Assembly (NCBI GenBank): GCA_963666415.2
Contig: CAXXPD010000003.1
Location: forward strand, 248,001-312,000
Direction of reading: 5' to 3'
Length of the DNA: 64,000 nt
DNA from: Bin87 sp963666415
Lineage (GTDB): Bacteria > Chloroflexota > Dehalococcoidia > Lucifugimonadales > UBA3495
How positions within the stretch are numbered: the stretch's first letter is position 1; each line of letters starts with the position of its first letter. The notes below the pieces were generated by a model that did not search any database, was not told the DNA's origin, and worked only from the letters and a program-made list of their open reading frames with translations. Made by a program: the position numbers and the translations under genes. Positions 8,837 to 18,263 of this stretch are shown piece by piece.

Positions 8837-9195
8837 ACACCGCCAATATGACCGAGAGCAGCGAAATCGACATCAAACCCCACTGGCTTACCATGGTGAT
8901 GGCAATACTTCGTGAGCACATCCCCGACCACGAAGTGCGCGCTTTTGGGTCTCGGGTGACGGGCCAACCCAGACCGTTTTCGGACCTCGACCTCGCCATT
9001 TGTGGTGACGTTCCTCTGGATGATGCCGCGCTCGTCGATCTCCGGGACGCCTTCGAAGAATCGGACCTTCCCATCGTAGTGGATGTGGTCCCAATGTGGC
9101 TAGCTGGTCCACACATCGTCAGCGCTGTTATCGAGCAAGGCATCATCATCCACAAACCAAATACAACCCCGGTACAAGAGGTGAACCCACCATGA
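8833..9195 (+). CDS. mntA: MntA-like minimal nucleotidyltransferase antitoxin
   Basis: A 120-residue minimal nucleotidyltransferase of DNA polymerase-beta type. GSRVTG at residues 39-44 is the GSxxxG helix; SDLDLAI at 50-56 supplies Asp51 and Asp53; Asp84 in VVDVVP is the third metal-binding Asp. All three catalytic acids are present, so it should be active. In characterised pairs MntA AMPylates HepT on the Tyr of RX4HXY and silences its RNase. The reading frame overlaps the toxin gene by four bases and overlaps the following SDR start by four bases. Confidence 0.85.
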   Translation: MNTANMTESSEIDIKPHWLTMVMAILREHIPDHEVRAFGSRVTGQPRPFSDLDLAICGDVPLDDAALVDLRDAFEESDLPIVVDVVPMWLAGPHIVSAVIEQGIIIHKPNTTPVQEVNPP

Positions 9196-10040
9196 CACTG
9201 GAAGGAAAAGTTGCGCTCATCACCGGCGCCGGCGGCATGCGCGGCGTTGGTCGAGCGGCCGTTTTGAAGCTGGCGTCCCAGGGCGCCGACGTAGCCATCA
9301 CCGACGTGCGGCGTCCCGCCGACGATCTGCCTCCCGGAGAAGTCCGGTCGGAGTGGCAGTCCATCGACAGCGTGGCCGACGAGGTACGCAACCTCGGTCG
9401 CCGGGTGCTGCCCATCTATGCTGACCTCTCCGAGAGCCAGCAGATTGAGAGCCTCGTCGCTCAAACCGTCGACCATTTTGGCCGGCTGGATATTCTGGTT
9501 AACAATGCCCGCGCTGTCATCGGCCGCGACAAGGTGCCGGTTACGGAGCTGGAAGAGGATGTCTGGCACCATTTTCTCGACATCAACACCACCGCCGTGT
9601 TCCTCTGCACCAAGTTCGCTGGCCGCGAGATGGTGCGCTTGGGCAACGGCGGGCGGGTTGTCAACATCGCCAGCAACGCCGGCAAGCAGGCCAGCGCCGA
9701 CGGCGCCGCCTACTCGGCCAGCAAGTTCGCAGTAATCGGGTTGACCCAGGCGTCCGCGCTGGATTTGGCGCCCCATGGCATCACCGTCAACGCGGTCTGT
9801 CCCGGCCCCATCAACACCGACCGCATGAGCTACTGGGAGCGCGACCAGGCGGCACAACGCGGCTTGACACAGGAAGAATTTCGGTCCCAAATCGTGGAGG
9901 CTTCGGGAGAACGCACCCCGTTGGGGCGCATCGCCGAGGCTGAGGACGTGGCCAATTTGGTGTCATTCCTGGCCGGCCCCGACTCCAGCTTCATCACCGG
10001 GCAGGCGTACAACGTGAACGGCGGCCTGCTTTTCCACTGA
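9192..10040 (+). CDS. SDR-family NAD(P)-dependent oxidoreductase
   Basis: A 282-residue classical short-chain dehydrogenase. The nucleotide-binding glycines are in VALITGAGGMRGVG, the NNAR variant of the structural NNAG follows DILVNNARA, and the active-site Ser is in VVNIASNAG. Tyr and Lys are in YSASKFAVIG and the PG motif is AVCPGPINTD. The C-terminus SSFITGQAYNVNGGLLFH is the usual 'TGQ..NVDGG' ending. ATG 9192 has AGAGGTG at 9177-9183. The unusual Ala-Arg after NN may mean altered specificity. Substrate unknown; the LLM oxidoreductase immediately downstream suggests a shared catabolic pathway. Confidence 0.9.
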   Translation: MTLEGKVALITGAGGMRGVGRAAVLKLASQGADVAITDVRRPADDLPPGEVRSEWQSIDSVADEVRNLGRRVLPIYADLSESQQIESLVAQTVDHFGRLDILVNNARAVIGRDKVPVTELEEDVWHHFLDINTTAVFLCTKFAGREMVRLGNGGRVVNIASNAGKQASADGAAYSASKFAVIGLTQASALDLAPHGITVNAVCPGPINTDRMSYWERDQAAQRGLTQEEFRSQIVEASGERTPLGRIAEAEDVANLVSFLAGPDSSFITGQAYNVNGGLLFH

Positions 10041-10068
10041 CCGGATTACACCAACAGGAGTGCCAGTT

Positions 10069-11028
10069 ATGCAATACGGATTTACTCTCCCGGGCCGCGG
10101 CCCGCTTGCCACCCCCGACAACATGGCCACCATCGCCCAGAAAGGCGAGGCGTTGGGGTTCGATTCCATCTCCCTGGGCGATCACATCCTGGTGCCCCGC
10201 AGCATCTCTTCCGAATACCCCTACACCGAAACCGGCGAGTTTCCCGGTTCCACATCCGGCCAGTCCATGGAGCAAATCACCGCCCTGGCGTACATGGCCG
10301 GCTGTACCGAGAAAATCCGGCTGGCCACGTCGGTAATCATCGTTCCCCACCGAAACCCGCTGGTCGCCGCCAAAGCCCTGGCGACGCTCGATGTGCTGTC
10401 CGGTGGCCGCCTGATCATTGGCGTGGGTGTCGGCTGGTGCCGCGAGGAGTTTGAGGCAGTGGGCTGCGAACCCTTCGACGAACGCGGCGCCGTAACCGAC
10501 GAGTACATCCGGGCCTTCAAGGAACTCTGGACGGCTGACAACCCCAAATTTGAGGGCAAGTACGTCAGCTTCTCGGATATCTGGTTCCTGCCCAAGCCGG
10601 TGCAGCAGCCGCACCCGCCGCTTTGGGTGGGTGGCGAGAGCCGGCCGGCCATCCGCCGCGCTGCCACTCTTTGCGACGGCTGGTATCCCATCGGCAACAA
10701 CCCGGCATTCCCGGTGGGCACGCCCGAGGCGTTGCAGAGCGGAATGAACCGACTGCGGCGCACCGCCGAGGCAGCGGGTCGCAATCCGGACGAAATCCAG
10801 ATAATTTATCGCAGCCACGACTACCGGATCACCGGTGTCGATACCGGCAGCGAGCGCGTGCGGTTCACCGGAAGCGGCGACCAGATTGCCGGCGACATCC
10901 GCCAGTACGAGGACATGGGTATCAGCTATTTGGTGCTGGACATCGCCCGCCTCAGCGCCGACGGCAACCTGGAAGAAACCCTGGGGCACCTGGAGGACTT
11001 CACCACCCAGGTGGCGGCCAAAGTCTGA
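10069..11028 (+). CDS. LLM-class (luciferase-like) flavin/F420-dependent oxidoreductase
   Basis: A 319-residue TIM-barrel monooxygenase or reductase of the luciferase-like family. Typical blocks are GFDSISLGDHILVP, RLATSVIIVPHRNPLVAAK, LSGGRLIIGVGVGW and PPLWVGGES. The GVGVGWCREEFEA stretch is characteristic of the F420-type LLM group, so either F420 or FMNH2 is possible. ATG 10069 follows AGGAG at 10056-10060 by eight bases; GTG 10060 is the alternative. It lies 28 bases after the SDR. Such proteins are strongly expanded in SAR202-type Chloroflexota. Confidence 0.88.
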   Translation: MQYGFTLPGRGPLATPDNMATIAQKGEALGFDSISLGDHILVPRSISSEYPYTETGEFPGSTSGQSMEQITALAYMAGCTEKIRLATSVIIVPHRNPLVAAKALATLDVLSGGRLIIGVGVGWCREEFEAVGCEPFDERGAVTDEYIRAFKELWTADNPKFEGKYVSFSDIWFLPKPVQQPHPPLWVGGESRPAIRRAATLCDGWYPIGNNPAFPVGTPEALQSGMNRLRRTAEAAGRNPDEIQIIYRSHDYRITGVDTGSERVRFTGSGDQIAGDIRQYEDMGISYLVLDIARLSADGNLEETLGHLEDFTTQVAAKV

Positions 11029-11069
11029 CCGAGCGGTCTTGGTGGCGTCAGCCTGCCCAAAGCCAGTAA

Positions 11070-12149
11070 ATGCCCTTCACGCTCACCCCGGATAACGCCG
11101 TCGCCTACCTGGTGGCCCGCCGCGTAATTGACGAAGACGCAGCAGCCAGGGCCACCGCCGAGTTGCTGGGCGGCGGTGTTTCCAACATCGTCGTGCGGGT
11201 TGCGATCTCCGCCGGCCCGAACGGTGCCCCTGATGGCGACCCCGATGGTGCGTTGGTGGTGAAGCAATCGTTGCCGCAACTGCGCGTTGCCCAGGCGTGG
11301 TTCGCCGACCGGCAGCGCATCCACCGGGAGTGGGGCAGCATCCAGTTCCTGGCCGGCGTATTGTCGGCAACGGCGATTCCGCGGGTAATCTACGCGAACG
11401 AGGACGATTTTCTCTACGTGATGACGTCGGCGCCGGCGGCAGGGGTCAACTGGAAAGACGCCCTGCTGGCCGGACAGGTCGATGTGGCAGTGGCCGGCAA
11501 AGTCGGCGAACTGCTGGCCGCCGTGCACCGTACTACCGCCATTACGGACGGCAACGTACCCAGTCAGCTGCAACCCTTTGCCGATCAGCACTGCTTCGTG
11601 CAGCTCCGCATCGACCCATACCACCGCGCCACGGCAGCCGTCCATCCTGATCTCGCGGATGTTATCGAATCCGAAGCCCAGAGGATGCTCAACCATCCGC
11701 TGGCGCTGGTGCATGGCGACTACAGCCCCAAGAACGTCATCGTGACCGGTGCCGGCGAGACGGCAGAGGTGTATCTGCTGGATTTTGAGGTCGTGCATCT
11801 GGGGCATCCCGCATTCGACCTGGCATTCATGCTCAACCATCTGACGCTGAAGGCGATACATCAGCCGGAAATCACCGGAACGTATAACCGGGCCGCCCGC
11901 GCTTTCTGGGCCAGCTACGTCGCAGCCGTCTCGGGGCCGGACGGATACGCCGACGCGCTGGAGCGGGACACCCTGCGGCAGTTGGGCGTCCTGCTGCTGG
12001 CTCGCGTGGATGGCAAGTCGCCGGCAGAATACATCACGACCGACGATGCCAAAGCACGCGTGCGTCAACTGGCGCGTGCCATATTGACGGGTGAATTGGC
12101 TCGCCTGCCCCATGTGCATGATTGGCTGCTCAACCCGGCTCACGCTTAA
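11070..12149 (+). CDS. APH-fold small-molecule kinase (MtnK/aminoglycoside phosphotransferase-like)
   Basis: A 359-residue phosphotransferase. An N-lobe ATP site ends in ALVVKQSLPQLRV (ATP-anchoring Lys). The catalytic loop is ALVHGDYSPKNVIV (Asp base), and VYLLDFEVVHLGHPAFDLAF holds the metal-binding Asp of the DFG-equivalent. The general layout resembles 5-methylthioribose kinase and choline or aminoglycoside phosphotransferases. No methionine-salvage genes are adjacent, so the substrate is unassigned. It is 41 bases downstream of the LLM gene and probably in the same operon. Confidence 0.82.
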   Translation: MPFTLTPDNAVAYLVARRVIDEDAAARATAELLGGGVSNIVVRVAISAGPNGAPDGDPDGALVVKQSLPQLRVAQAWFADRQRIHREWGSIQFLAGVLSATAIPRVIYANEDDFLYVMTSAPAAGVNWKDALLAGQVDVAVAGKVGELLAAVHRTTAITDGNVPSQLQPFADQHCFVQLRIDPYHRATAAVHPDLADVIESEAQRMLNHPLALVHGDYSPKNVIVTGAGETAEVYLLDFEVVHLGHPAFDLAFMLNHLTLKAIHQPEITGTYNRAARAFWASYVAAVSGPDGYADALERDTLRQLGVLLLARVDGKSPAEYITTDDAKARVRQLARAILTGELARLPHVHDWLLNPAHA

Positions 12150-12338
12150 CCTGCGGTAGGATTGCCAGCCGTCCGATGGCGTAGCAACGCTACTTCGCTG
12201 ACACCTGCCCGTGGTCGCGTTGCTGCTGGAGGCTGACACGGGGGCATTGCCGCGTTGCATTACCAATGGCTATGGTAAGTGCTGTGGTGCAATCCAGCCC
12301 TACGCGCAACCGCCTGATATAGCTCGGTGCTGACCCTG

Positions 12339-13055
12339 ATGGAACTAACAACTTACTCGTTCGACGAAGCGCCTCCGTTTGATGCGTTTGCGCTACACGG
12401 CGTCTTTACGACCGACCGCCCTTCCGCCGATAGCGCCACCGCCAATAACCATTTTGAAGCTGATGCGGCGGTTGATTATCCGGCGACCAGTTTCCCACTG
12501 CACACGCACGCGCGCCTGCAGGACTTTTTGGCTCGTCTGGCAATGGCACCTGCCAATGTGTCGGCTCCCAGCCTGGCGATGGTGAGCGAACCCAACCTGT
12601 ATACGTTGATTGCGGCAGTGTTCTGGTTCGGGCGCGACTCGGACGCCGATCTGGATACCGCGCTGGGCTCAGTCGGGTTTGCTCCCGACGGTTCCGATAC
12701 GGGCACGGGCCACGCGTGGGCGACGCTGTTGCCCGACCTGCGTGCCGAACTCCGGTGGCGCAACAGCCAATCGATGGGCAAAAATCCCACTGGCCCGGTG
12801 CGTCGTGGCCGCCTGCTGCAACTCGTGGGCAGTTTCGCCACTCTGGCGCGATATAGCGCATCGCCGCTGCATCTCCACCGACTCTCCGCCGACTGCCCGT
12901 TGTGCCACGCGCCGGCGGCCTTTTGCGTATTCCTCGCCAACGTCCAATGGCGTTGTTTCGCCTGCGACAGTTGCGGCGGCCTGCCAGAATTCGCCGATCA
13001 ACTCCTGGACAATTTGATGACCCACGCTAGTCGCGGGTCCTCTGACCCTGAATAA
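12339..13055 (+). CDS. Hypothetical protein with a C-terminal CHC2-like zinc finger
   Basis: About 238 residues from ATG 12339 (GTG 12327 also possible; neither has a clear ribosome site). Most of the protein matches nothing I recognise. Near the C-terminus, CPLCHAPAAFCVFLANVQWR is followed by CFACDSCGGLPEFADQL. The spacing (CxxC, a Phe strand, W.CFxC..GG...F) copies the zinc-binding domain of DnaG-type primases, although the first pair is CxxC rather than CxxH. No primase catalytic TOPRIM is present. A DNA-binding role is plausible but unproven. It converges with the peptidase gene. Confidence 0.5.
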   Translation: MELTTYSFDEAPPFDAFALHGVFTTDRPSADSATANNHFEADAAVDYPATSFPLHTHARLQDFLARLAMAPANVSAPSLAMVSEPNLYTLIAAVFWFGRDSDADLDTALGSVGFAPDGSDTGTGHAWATLLPDLRAELRWRNSQSMGKNPTGPVRRGRLLQLVGSFATLARYSASPLHLHRLSADCPLCHAPAAFCVFLANVQWRCFACDSCGGLPEFADQLLDNLMTHASRGSSDPE

Positions 13056-13094
13056 AAGTGGTGTGTTGCTACGGAATAAAATGTTCCGGCAGCA

Positions 13095-15071
13095 TCATTC
13101 CGCCCACACTCGATACCGACCTGGCTCGATGGTGGCTGGCGCAACCGGAGCAACCGCCAAAACCGTCCGGCCTTCCGCCGACACCGGCAGTTGCGCCGAA
13201 CCCACGTAGGCATCTCGGCTGGAGTCGTGGTGCAACTCCAGGCGCGTAACGGTGGGCTGGGGCCCGTCCGTGATCAGCCACACAATCCAATCCTGCCGTA
13301 CCCGATTGTTGACCAGCACGAAGCCGTCCGGCTGCCACCCGCCGTCGCGGTCGCTGATGTCGCCGCCGGATACCCGCATCTCACGCACGCAAAACCCGGC
13401 CCCGTGAATTGCATCATCCGTTACGTAATGGAATCGCAGCAGGATTTTCCGACCGGCGTATGAAACCAACGGAACCGTTGCCGGCCGCCAGTCGCTGACG
13501 CCGGTATAGCCGTGTCCGTAGCTGTTGCCCATCGGGTTTTCGTTGGTGGCGCCTTCCGCCGGAAGCACATCCCAGGTAGCGCCGCCGTCCTTTGACGCTT
13601 CCACGTACACGTAATCCCAGCTATCTTCGATGTCGTGCCAGCGCAGGAATGATAACTCGGCAGGGGTAGCGTCGGGTCTGGCCTGTGGCACCGTCAGCTG
13701 GCGCGTGAGCGTTGTAGCGATGGAATCGCCGCGGTTGCTCCACCAACAGGAACCGCCGGGCACATCACCGGGCACATCAGAAGAGAGTAAAGGGGTGGTT
13801 GCGGCGCCTTCGAAATGCACTGTTGTTGCGCCGTTTGCCTCGTGAACGTCCACATAATCTACGCCATATTGTTGCAGGTTTTCGTACTGAGTCTCTTCGC
13901 CAACCCGGCGAGTTTCGGTCACGGCTGCGCCAACGTCCAGGCCGTCGTAGCCATAGCGATCGTGCTCGGAGTCCAGGTAGTTGGCGACAATCCAGTCGCT
14001 GAAAACGGTGCGGAACGTGGCCGGCTCACCGTCAACGGTTGTAGCGGACACTTTGGACAAGAATGAGTTGACGCCCGCGATGCCGTCCATCGGTGTGCCC
14101 ACCAGCTGGTGCAGCGCGTCGCCGGCGGCGTAGTGCTCGCGCAGGTAGTGGGCGAAAAGCGATGCCGCACCATAATTGAGACCCACGTCTCCGCCGAACT
14201 CTGCCGGCCAGTTCACCAACGACGCGTTGGGCCGCTGCAGGTACTGGGTCAGACTTCCGGTCGGGTAGCCGGCCTCGGTCGCCGCCAGCTCCGACAGCCC
14301 TTCGTTCAGCCAGGTTTCCTCCGAGTGATCGGCGTATCCGTGGATGGCGTGCTGTAGCTCGTGGGCGAGGGTAGCCAGGTAACCGGCGGTGCCCAACGGT
14401 ATCTGGGCGGCGTTGAGGTAGATGGCCTCAATTTCGTTGCTGAACGGGCTCACCGTAACGGGATAGCCGTCGTTTCCGGACACGTACCCGCCGGCTCCGC
14501 TGAGGCGGGCGTTGATGATGTGGCCCCGCGGCAGGCCATCAATGCCGGGTTGATCCTGGGCGCCGAACTGCTCCGTAACCCTTGGGTAGACTTCGGCTTC
14601 AGCACGTTCTATCGACGACTGCAAATCAGCATCGTCAACCTGCAACCCGTTTTCGACCCACCAGTAGGCGCTGTTGGATATTGCCGCCAGACGGAACCGC
14701 TTGCGGTCCATTGCATCTTCGGCGAGGTTCGCGATCCAGAACTCCGCTGCGTCGCCAACCGCCGGTGCGCGGCCGGCAAACTGGTGAGGCTGCGATTCCG
14801 GCGGCGACCCGTTCCAGCGCAATTGCCGTGCCAACTCCAGCAAATCTCGATCCGGCGGCGTGGCGAAATCGGCGGCGGTCATGGGTTCGGACGGCGCGGC
14901 TGGCGACGGCGGTGCTGCTGGCGCCCGGCGCTCCTGGGCGGTCTGCGACTCGGGCAGGACCGGGAGGCTCGACGTCTGCTCGCTGGCGCCGCAGGCCACC
15001 GTAGCGGTGAACGATACTGCAATCAGGACGGCGAGCGCGGCCAACGCCCGTGTCGCCAACCGTAGCCTCAT
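13095..15071 (-). CDS. Secreted lipoprotein metallopeptidase (gluzincin, M30/M6-like) with a C-terminal beta domain
   Basis: 658 residues. An N-terminal signal with lipobox-like TATVACGAS puts the mature Cys at about residue 28. A Pro/Ala-rich linker runs to about residue 65. Residues near 240-270 carry HELQHAIHGYADHSEETW then LNEGLSELAATE: an HExxH zinc site with the downstream Glu of gluzincins. The C-terminal third (WDYVYVEASKDGGATWDVL, KILLRFHYVTDDAIHGAGF) is the MAM/immune-inhibitor-A-like beta domain. It is likely tethered to the outer face of the cell and degrades extracellular protein. Its ATG overlaps the pth stop as ATGA, an odd pairing of a housekeeping and a secreted gene. Confidence 0.82.
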   Translation of the reverse strand: MRLRLATRALAALAVLIAVSFTATVACGASEQTSSLPVLPESQTAQERRAPAAPPSPAAPSEPMTAADFATPPDRDLLELARQLRWNGSPPESQPHQFAGRAPAVGDAAEFWIANLAEDAMDRKRFRLAAISNSAYWWVENGLQVDDADLQSSIERAEAEVYPRVTEQFGAQDQPGIDGLPRGHIINARLSGAGGYVSGNDGYPVTVSPFSNEIEAIYLNAAQIPLGTAGYLATLAHELQHAIHGYADHSEETWLNEGLSELAATEAGYPTGSLTQYLQRPNASLVNWPAEFGGDVGLNYGAASLFAHYLREHYAAGDALHQLVGTPMDGIAGVNSFLSKVSATTVDGEPATFRTVFSDWIVANYLDSEHDRYGYDGLDVGAAVTETRRVGEETQYENLQQYGVDYVDVHEANGATTVHFEGAATTPLLSSDVPGDVPGGSCWWSNRGDSIATTLTRQLTVPQARPDATPAELSFLRWHDIEDSWDYVYVEASKDGGATWDVLPAEGATNENPMGNSYGHGYTGVSDWRPATVPLVSYAGRKILLRFHYVTDDAIHGAGFCVREMRVSGGDISDRDGGWQPDGFVLVNNRVRQDWIVWLITDGPQPTVTRLELHHDSSRDAYVGSAQLPVSAEGRTVLAVAPVAPATIEPGRYRVWAE

Positions 15072-15715
15072 TCCGGGCGGATTTGCCCGGCCGCCGGCTG
15101 ATCAGAACCGCCCGCTTCCCGCGCCGGTTTAGGGTCGGTGTTGTAGCGGTTCATGGCGATGCCGGTGCCGTCCGTTAGCAAACATTCCACCGCGTCGGCA
15201 GAGCGTGCGATGCTGGTTTTTACGGTGTCCTGCTCCTCGGCCTCGAACCGCCCCAGCACATGGTCAACGCTGCCCGACCCGCTATCCGGCGGCCCGATCC
15301 CGATGCGCAGGCGGGGGAACTGCACCGAGTGTACCGTGCGGATGATGTCCTTGATGCCATTGTGTCCGGCGTCAGACCCCTGGGCGCGCAGGCGAATTCT
15401 GCCCAGTGGCAACGCCATCTCGTCGTGCACGATAATCAACTCGGTGGGTCGCGCTCCGAATCTTGTCATCAGATACGCTACCGACTCGCCGGAAAGATTC
15501 ATAAAGGTGCGGGGTTTGGCCAGCACCACGGGCTGCCCGTTCCAATAGCCCTGACCCAGAACGGTGGTGCGCCGTCGATCGTTCACCGGGATGCCCCAGC
15601 GTTGCGACAGCAAATCGATGCAAGCGAAACCGACGTTGTGGCGGGTCTCGCGATACCGGTTGCCCGGATTTCCCAACCCCACGATCAGCAGGGGCCTGTT
15701 GTTACTTTCTTCCAT
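15068..15715 (-). CDS. pth: Peptidyl-tRNA hydrolase
   Basis: A 215-residue Pth. It recycles peptidyl-tRNA released during translation by cleaving the ester bond between peptide and tRNA. LIVGLGNPGNRYRETRHNVG contains the family start and the catalytic His; KPRTFMNLSGESV gives a conserved Asn; VHDEMALPLGRIRL gives the Asp; and GHNGIKDI gives the second conserved Asn. ATG at 15713-15715. The protein is slightly long at the C-terminus, where it overlaps the peptidase start by four bases. Confidence 0.95.
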   Translation of the reverse strand: MEESNNRPLLIVGLGNPGNRYRETRHNVGFACIDLLSQRWGIPVNDRRRTTVLGQGYWNGQPVVLAKPRTFMNLSGESVAYLMTRFGARPTELIIVHDEMALPLGRIRLRAQGSDAGHNGIKDIIRTVHSVQFPRLRIGIGPPDSGSGSVDHVLGRFEAEEQDTVKTSIARSADAVECLLTDGTGIAMNRYNTDPKPAREAGGSDQPAAGQIRPE

Positions 15716-15889
15716 TGTCTAACGGATGTCCTGACGGAACCTGGACATTGCAGAATTCTGGCGGCTGACTTGGTTCGGTGGATTATCGGGCGGCCCGCAC
15801 CGGCCAGAATGAGGGGCGGGTTGTCAGTCCGCCCCTTGTAGTGTATCCGAAACCTCGCCCGTGCGAGGACCTGGTTTCCTGATTCGACG

Positions 15890-18181
15890 CTACTCTTGCG
15901 CCGCTGCCTGCAACGCTTCCAGTACGCTGGTCGGCGACAGCGGGAGTTTGTTGACCCGCACGCCGGTAGCGTGGTAAACCGCGTTGTGCAGCGCGGCCAG
16001 CGGTGGAATGATGGGCGCTTCGCCGACGCCACGCAACCCGTAGGGATGACGCGGGTTGGGGACTTCCACGACCACCGTTTCGATCATTGGCAAGTCCAGC
16101 GCCGTGGGCATCCGGTAGTCCAGGAAACTGGAATTCAGCATCCGGCCATCCTCGGCGTAGGTGTAGTCCTCCGACAGCGCCCAGCCCAGGCCCTGCACCG
16201 TGCCGCCCTGCATTTGCCCTTCCACGTAGCTAGGGTGCACCGAGGTGCCGGAGTCGATGAAGGCGGTGCAACGCAGGATGTCCACCTTGCCCGTCTCCAA
16301 GTCGACCTCCACGTCGACGATGTTGCCGGCGAACACCGGGCCCACGCCGGTGGAAGTCGCCGATGCCGATGCCGTGAGCGGGCCGCCGGTTCGCATCATG
16401 CGGTTGGCAACCTCGGCGATGGTGAGGCGGTCTTCGGTGCTGGTGCAGGTGAACGCACCGTCAGCGAACTGCACCAACTCGGGTTCGACCTCCCAGACCA
16501 TGGCGCAGCGTTTGGCCATCTGGTCGCGCAGGTCCTCGGCGGCGGCGATGGCGGCCAGTCCGGTGTCAAAGGCGATTCGGCTGCCGCCCGTCGTAGCCGT
16601 CCAGCCCACCGTATCGGTATCAACCACCGTGGGGGCAATCTCATCCACACCAATGCCCAGGGTCTCGGCGACCTGCATGGCGACCGCCGTGCGCGTGCCG
16701 CCGATGTCCACCGAGCCGGTAATCAGGTTCAGCGTGCCGTTTGAGTTGATGTTGATGGTGGCCGACGAAGCCTGGCCGGCCTGCCAGCGGAACCCCACGG
16801 CGACACCACGACCCTGATTCGGTCCGGTCAAAGGGGTCTGGTTTTGGGCGGAGTTGATCATGGCTTCTTCCATCTCGCGACAGCCAAACACGCGATGTGG
16901 GACACCATTGGGCATCCGGTCGCCTTCCTGCACGGCATTTTGCAAGCGCAGTTCGATGGGATCCCGACCCAGCAAGTCAGCGAGTTCGTCCACCACGGCT
17001 TCCACGGCGAAGGCCACCTGCGGCTGGCCGGGGGCGCGGTAGGCTTGCACCTTCTGCTTGTTGCACACCACGTCAAAGCCGTCCACCAGCATATGTTCCA
17101 TCTTGTAGGGGCCGAAGCCGGACAGCGCGCCGCCGCCCACGGGCGAACCGGGGTAGGCTCCCGCCTCGTAAATCATGTAGAGTTGCCCGGCCACCATGCG
17201 ACCGTCGTTTTTGACGCCGATCTTGCAGCGCATGAAGGTGGCCGAAGTGGGGCCGCTGCCTTCAAACACCTCGCGGCGATCCATGGCAATTTTCACTGGA
17301 CGCCCCGTTTTCTTGGAGAGGATAGCGGCCACCGGGTCCAGATAGGCAATGGCTTTGGCGCCGAAACCGCCGCCGATTTCCATCGGCACCACCTTCACCT
17401 GCGACTCCGGGATACCCAGGATGGCAGCGGTCTGTGCCCGGATGTTGAACAGTCCCTGGGTGCTGGTCCAAACCGTAACGCGGCCGTCTGCCGACCACAT
17501 GGCGGTGGAGACGTGGGGTTCAATGTACCCCTGGTGGACAGTCTGGGTCTCAAACTCGCGCTCGATGACGATATCCGAGTCGGCGAAACCCGCTTCGACA
17601 TCGCCCACCGTATGTTGAATGTGGCCGGCGACGTTGCTCTTGATGCCGGTGTCGTCGCCGCGAGAGAACCGCTCCATCCGGAAGTAGGTGGTCATGTCAT
17701 CGTGCAGCAGTGGGGCGTTGTCGGCCATGGCTTCGCGCCAGGTCAGCACCGTGGGCAGCACTTCGTAATCGACCTCAACCAGAGCCAGCGCTTCTTCGGC
17801 GGTGTGCTGGTTCACAGCGCACACGGCGGCAACGGCGTGCCCTACATACAGGGCCTTGTTTACGGCCAGCATATTCTCGGCGATCATGCGGGCGTTGCCC
17901 TGCACCTCGGCAAAGTCCATGGGCCGGTTATCCACGATGGGGAAGTCAGCCGACGTTGCGACGGCGACCACACCGGGCAGGGCTTCAGCCTTGCTGGTGT
18001 CTATTTTGCGGATGCGGGCGTGGGAATGGGGGCTGCGCAGAATCTTGGCGTAAAGCATCCCGGGCAGGTTGATGTCGGCCCCGTATCGGGCTGCGCCAGT
18101 AACCTTGTCCACCCCGTCGTGACGCACGGGGCGGGTGCCGATGACGCGGTATTTGCTGGCTTGTTCAGAGGTGGTAGTCAT
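15890..18181 (-). CDS. Xanthine-dehydrogenase-family molybdopterin-binding large subunit
   Basis: A 763-residue large subunit of the xanthine dehydrogenase / CO dehydrogenase / aldehyde oxidase family. It begins with the N-terminal a/b-hammerhead (RHDGVDKVTGAARYGADINL). It then has the molybdenum-cofactor-binding blocks VVPMEIGGGFGAKA and VQAYRAPGQPQVAFAVEAVV. Near the end, GLRGVGEAPIIPPLAALHNA carries the catalytic Glu. A strong GGAGG precedes ATG 18181. The FAD and 2Fe-2S subunits that normally lie beside it are absent on both sides, so they must be encoded elsewhere. Substrate unknown; hydroxylation of an N-heterocycle or aldehyde is the family reaction. Confidence 0.9.
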   Translation of the reverse strand: MTTTSEQASKYRVIGTRPVRHDGVDKVTGAARYGADINLPGMLYAKILRSPHSHARIRKIDTSKAEALPGVVAVATSADFPIVDNRPMDFAEVQGNARMIAENMLAVNKALYVGHAVAAVCAVNQHTAEEALALVEVDYEVLPTVLTWREAMADNAPLLHDDMTTYFRMERFSRGDDTGIKSNVAGHIQHTVGDVEAGFADSDIVIEREFETQTVHQGYIEPHVSTAMWSADGRVTVWTSTQGLFNIRAQTAAILGIPESQVKVVPMEIGGGFGAKAIAYLDPVAAILSKKTGRPVKIAMDRREVFEGSGPTSATFMRCKIGVKNDGRMVAGQLYMIYEAGAYPGSPVGGGALSGFGPYKMEHMLVDGFDVVCNKQKVQAYRAPGQPQVAFAVEAVVDELADLLGRDPIELRLQNAVQEGDRMPNGVPHRVFGCREMEEAMINSAQNQTPLTGPNQGRGVAVGFRWQAGQASSATININSNGTLNLITGSVDIGGTRTAVAMQVAETLGIGVDEIAPTVVDTDTVGWTATTGGSRIAFDTGLAAIAAAEDLRDQMAKRCAMVWEVEPELVQFADGAFTCTSTEDRLTIAEVANRMMRTGGPLTASASATSTGVGPVFAGNIVDVEVDLETGKVDILRCTAFIDSGTSVHPSYVEGQMQGGTVQGLGWALSEDYTYAEDGRMLNSSFLDYRMPTALDLPMIETVVVEVPNPRHPYGLRGVGEAPIIPPLAALHNAVYHATGVRVNKLPLSPTSVLEALQAAAQE

Positions 18182-18263
18182 TCGGTTCCTCCGGAAAGGG
18201 CGGTGATGGCCGCGATGCAGCCAATAGGTGGTGAATCAATGGATAGGAGTCAGCGGGTAAGAA

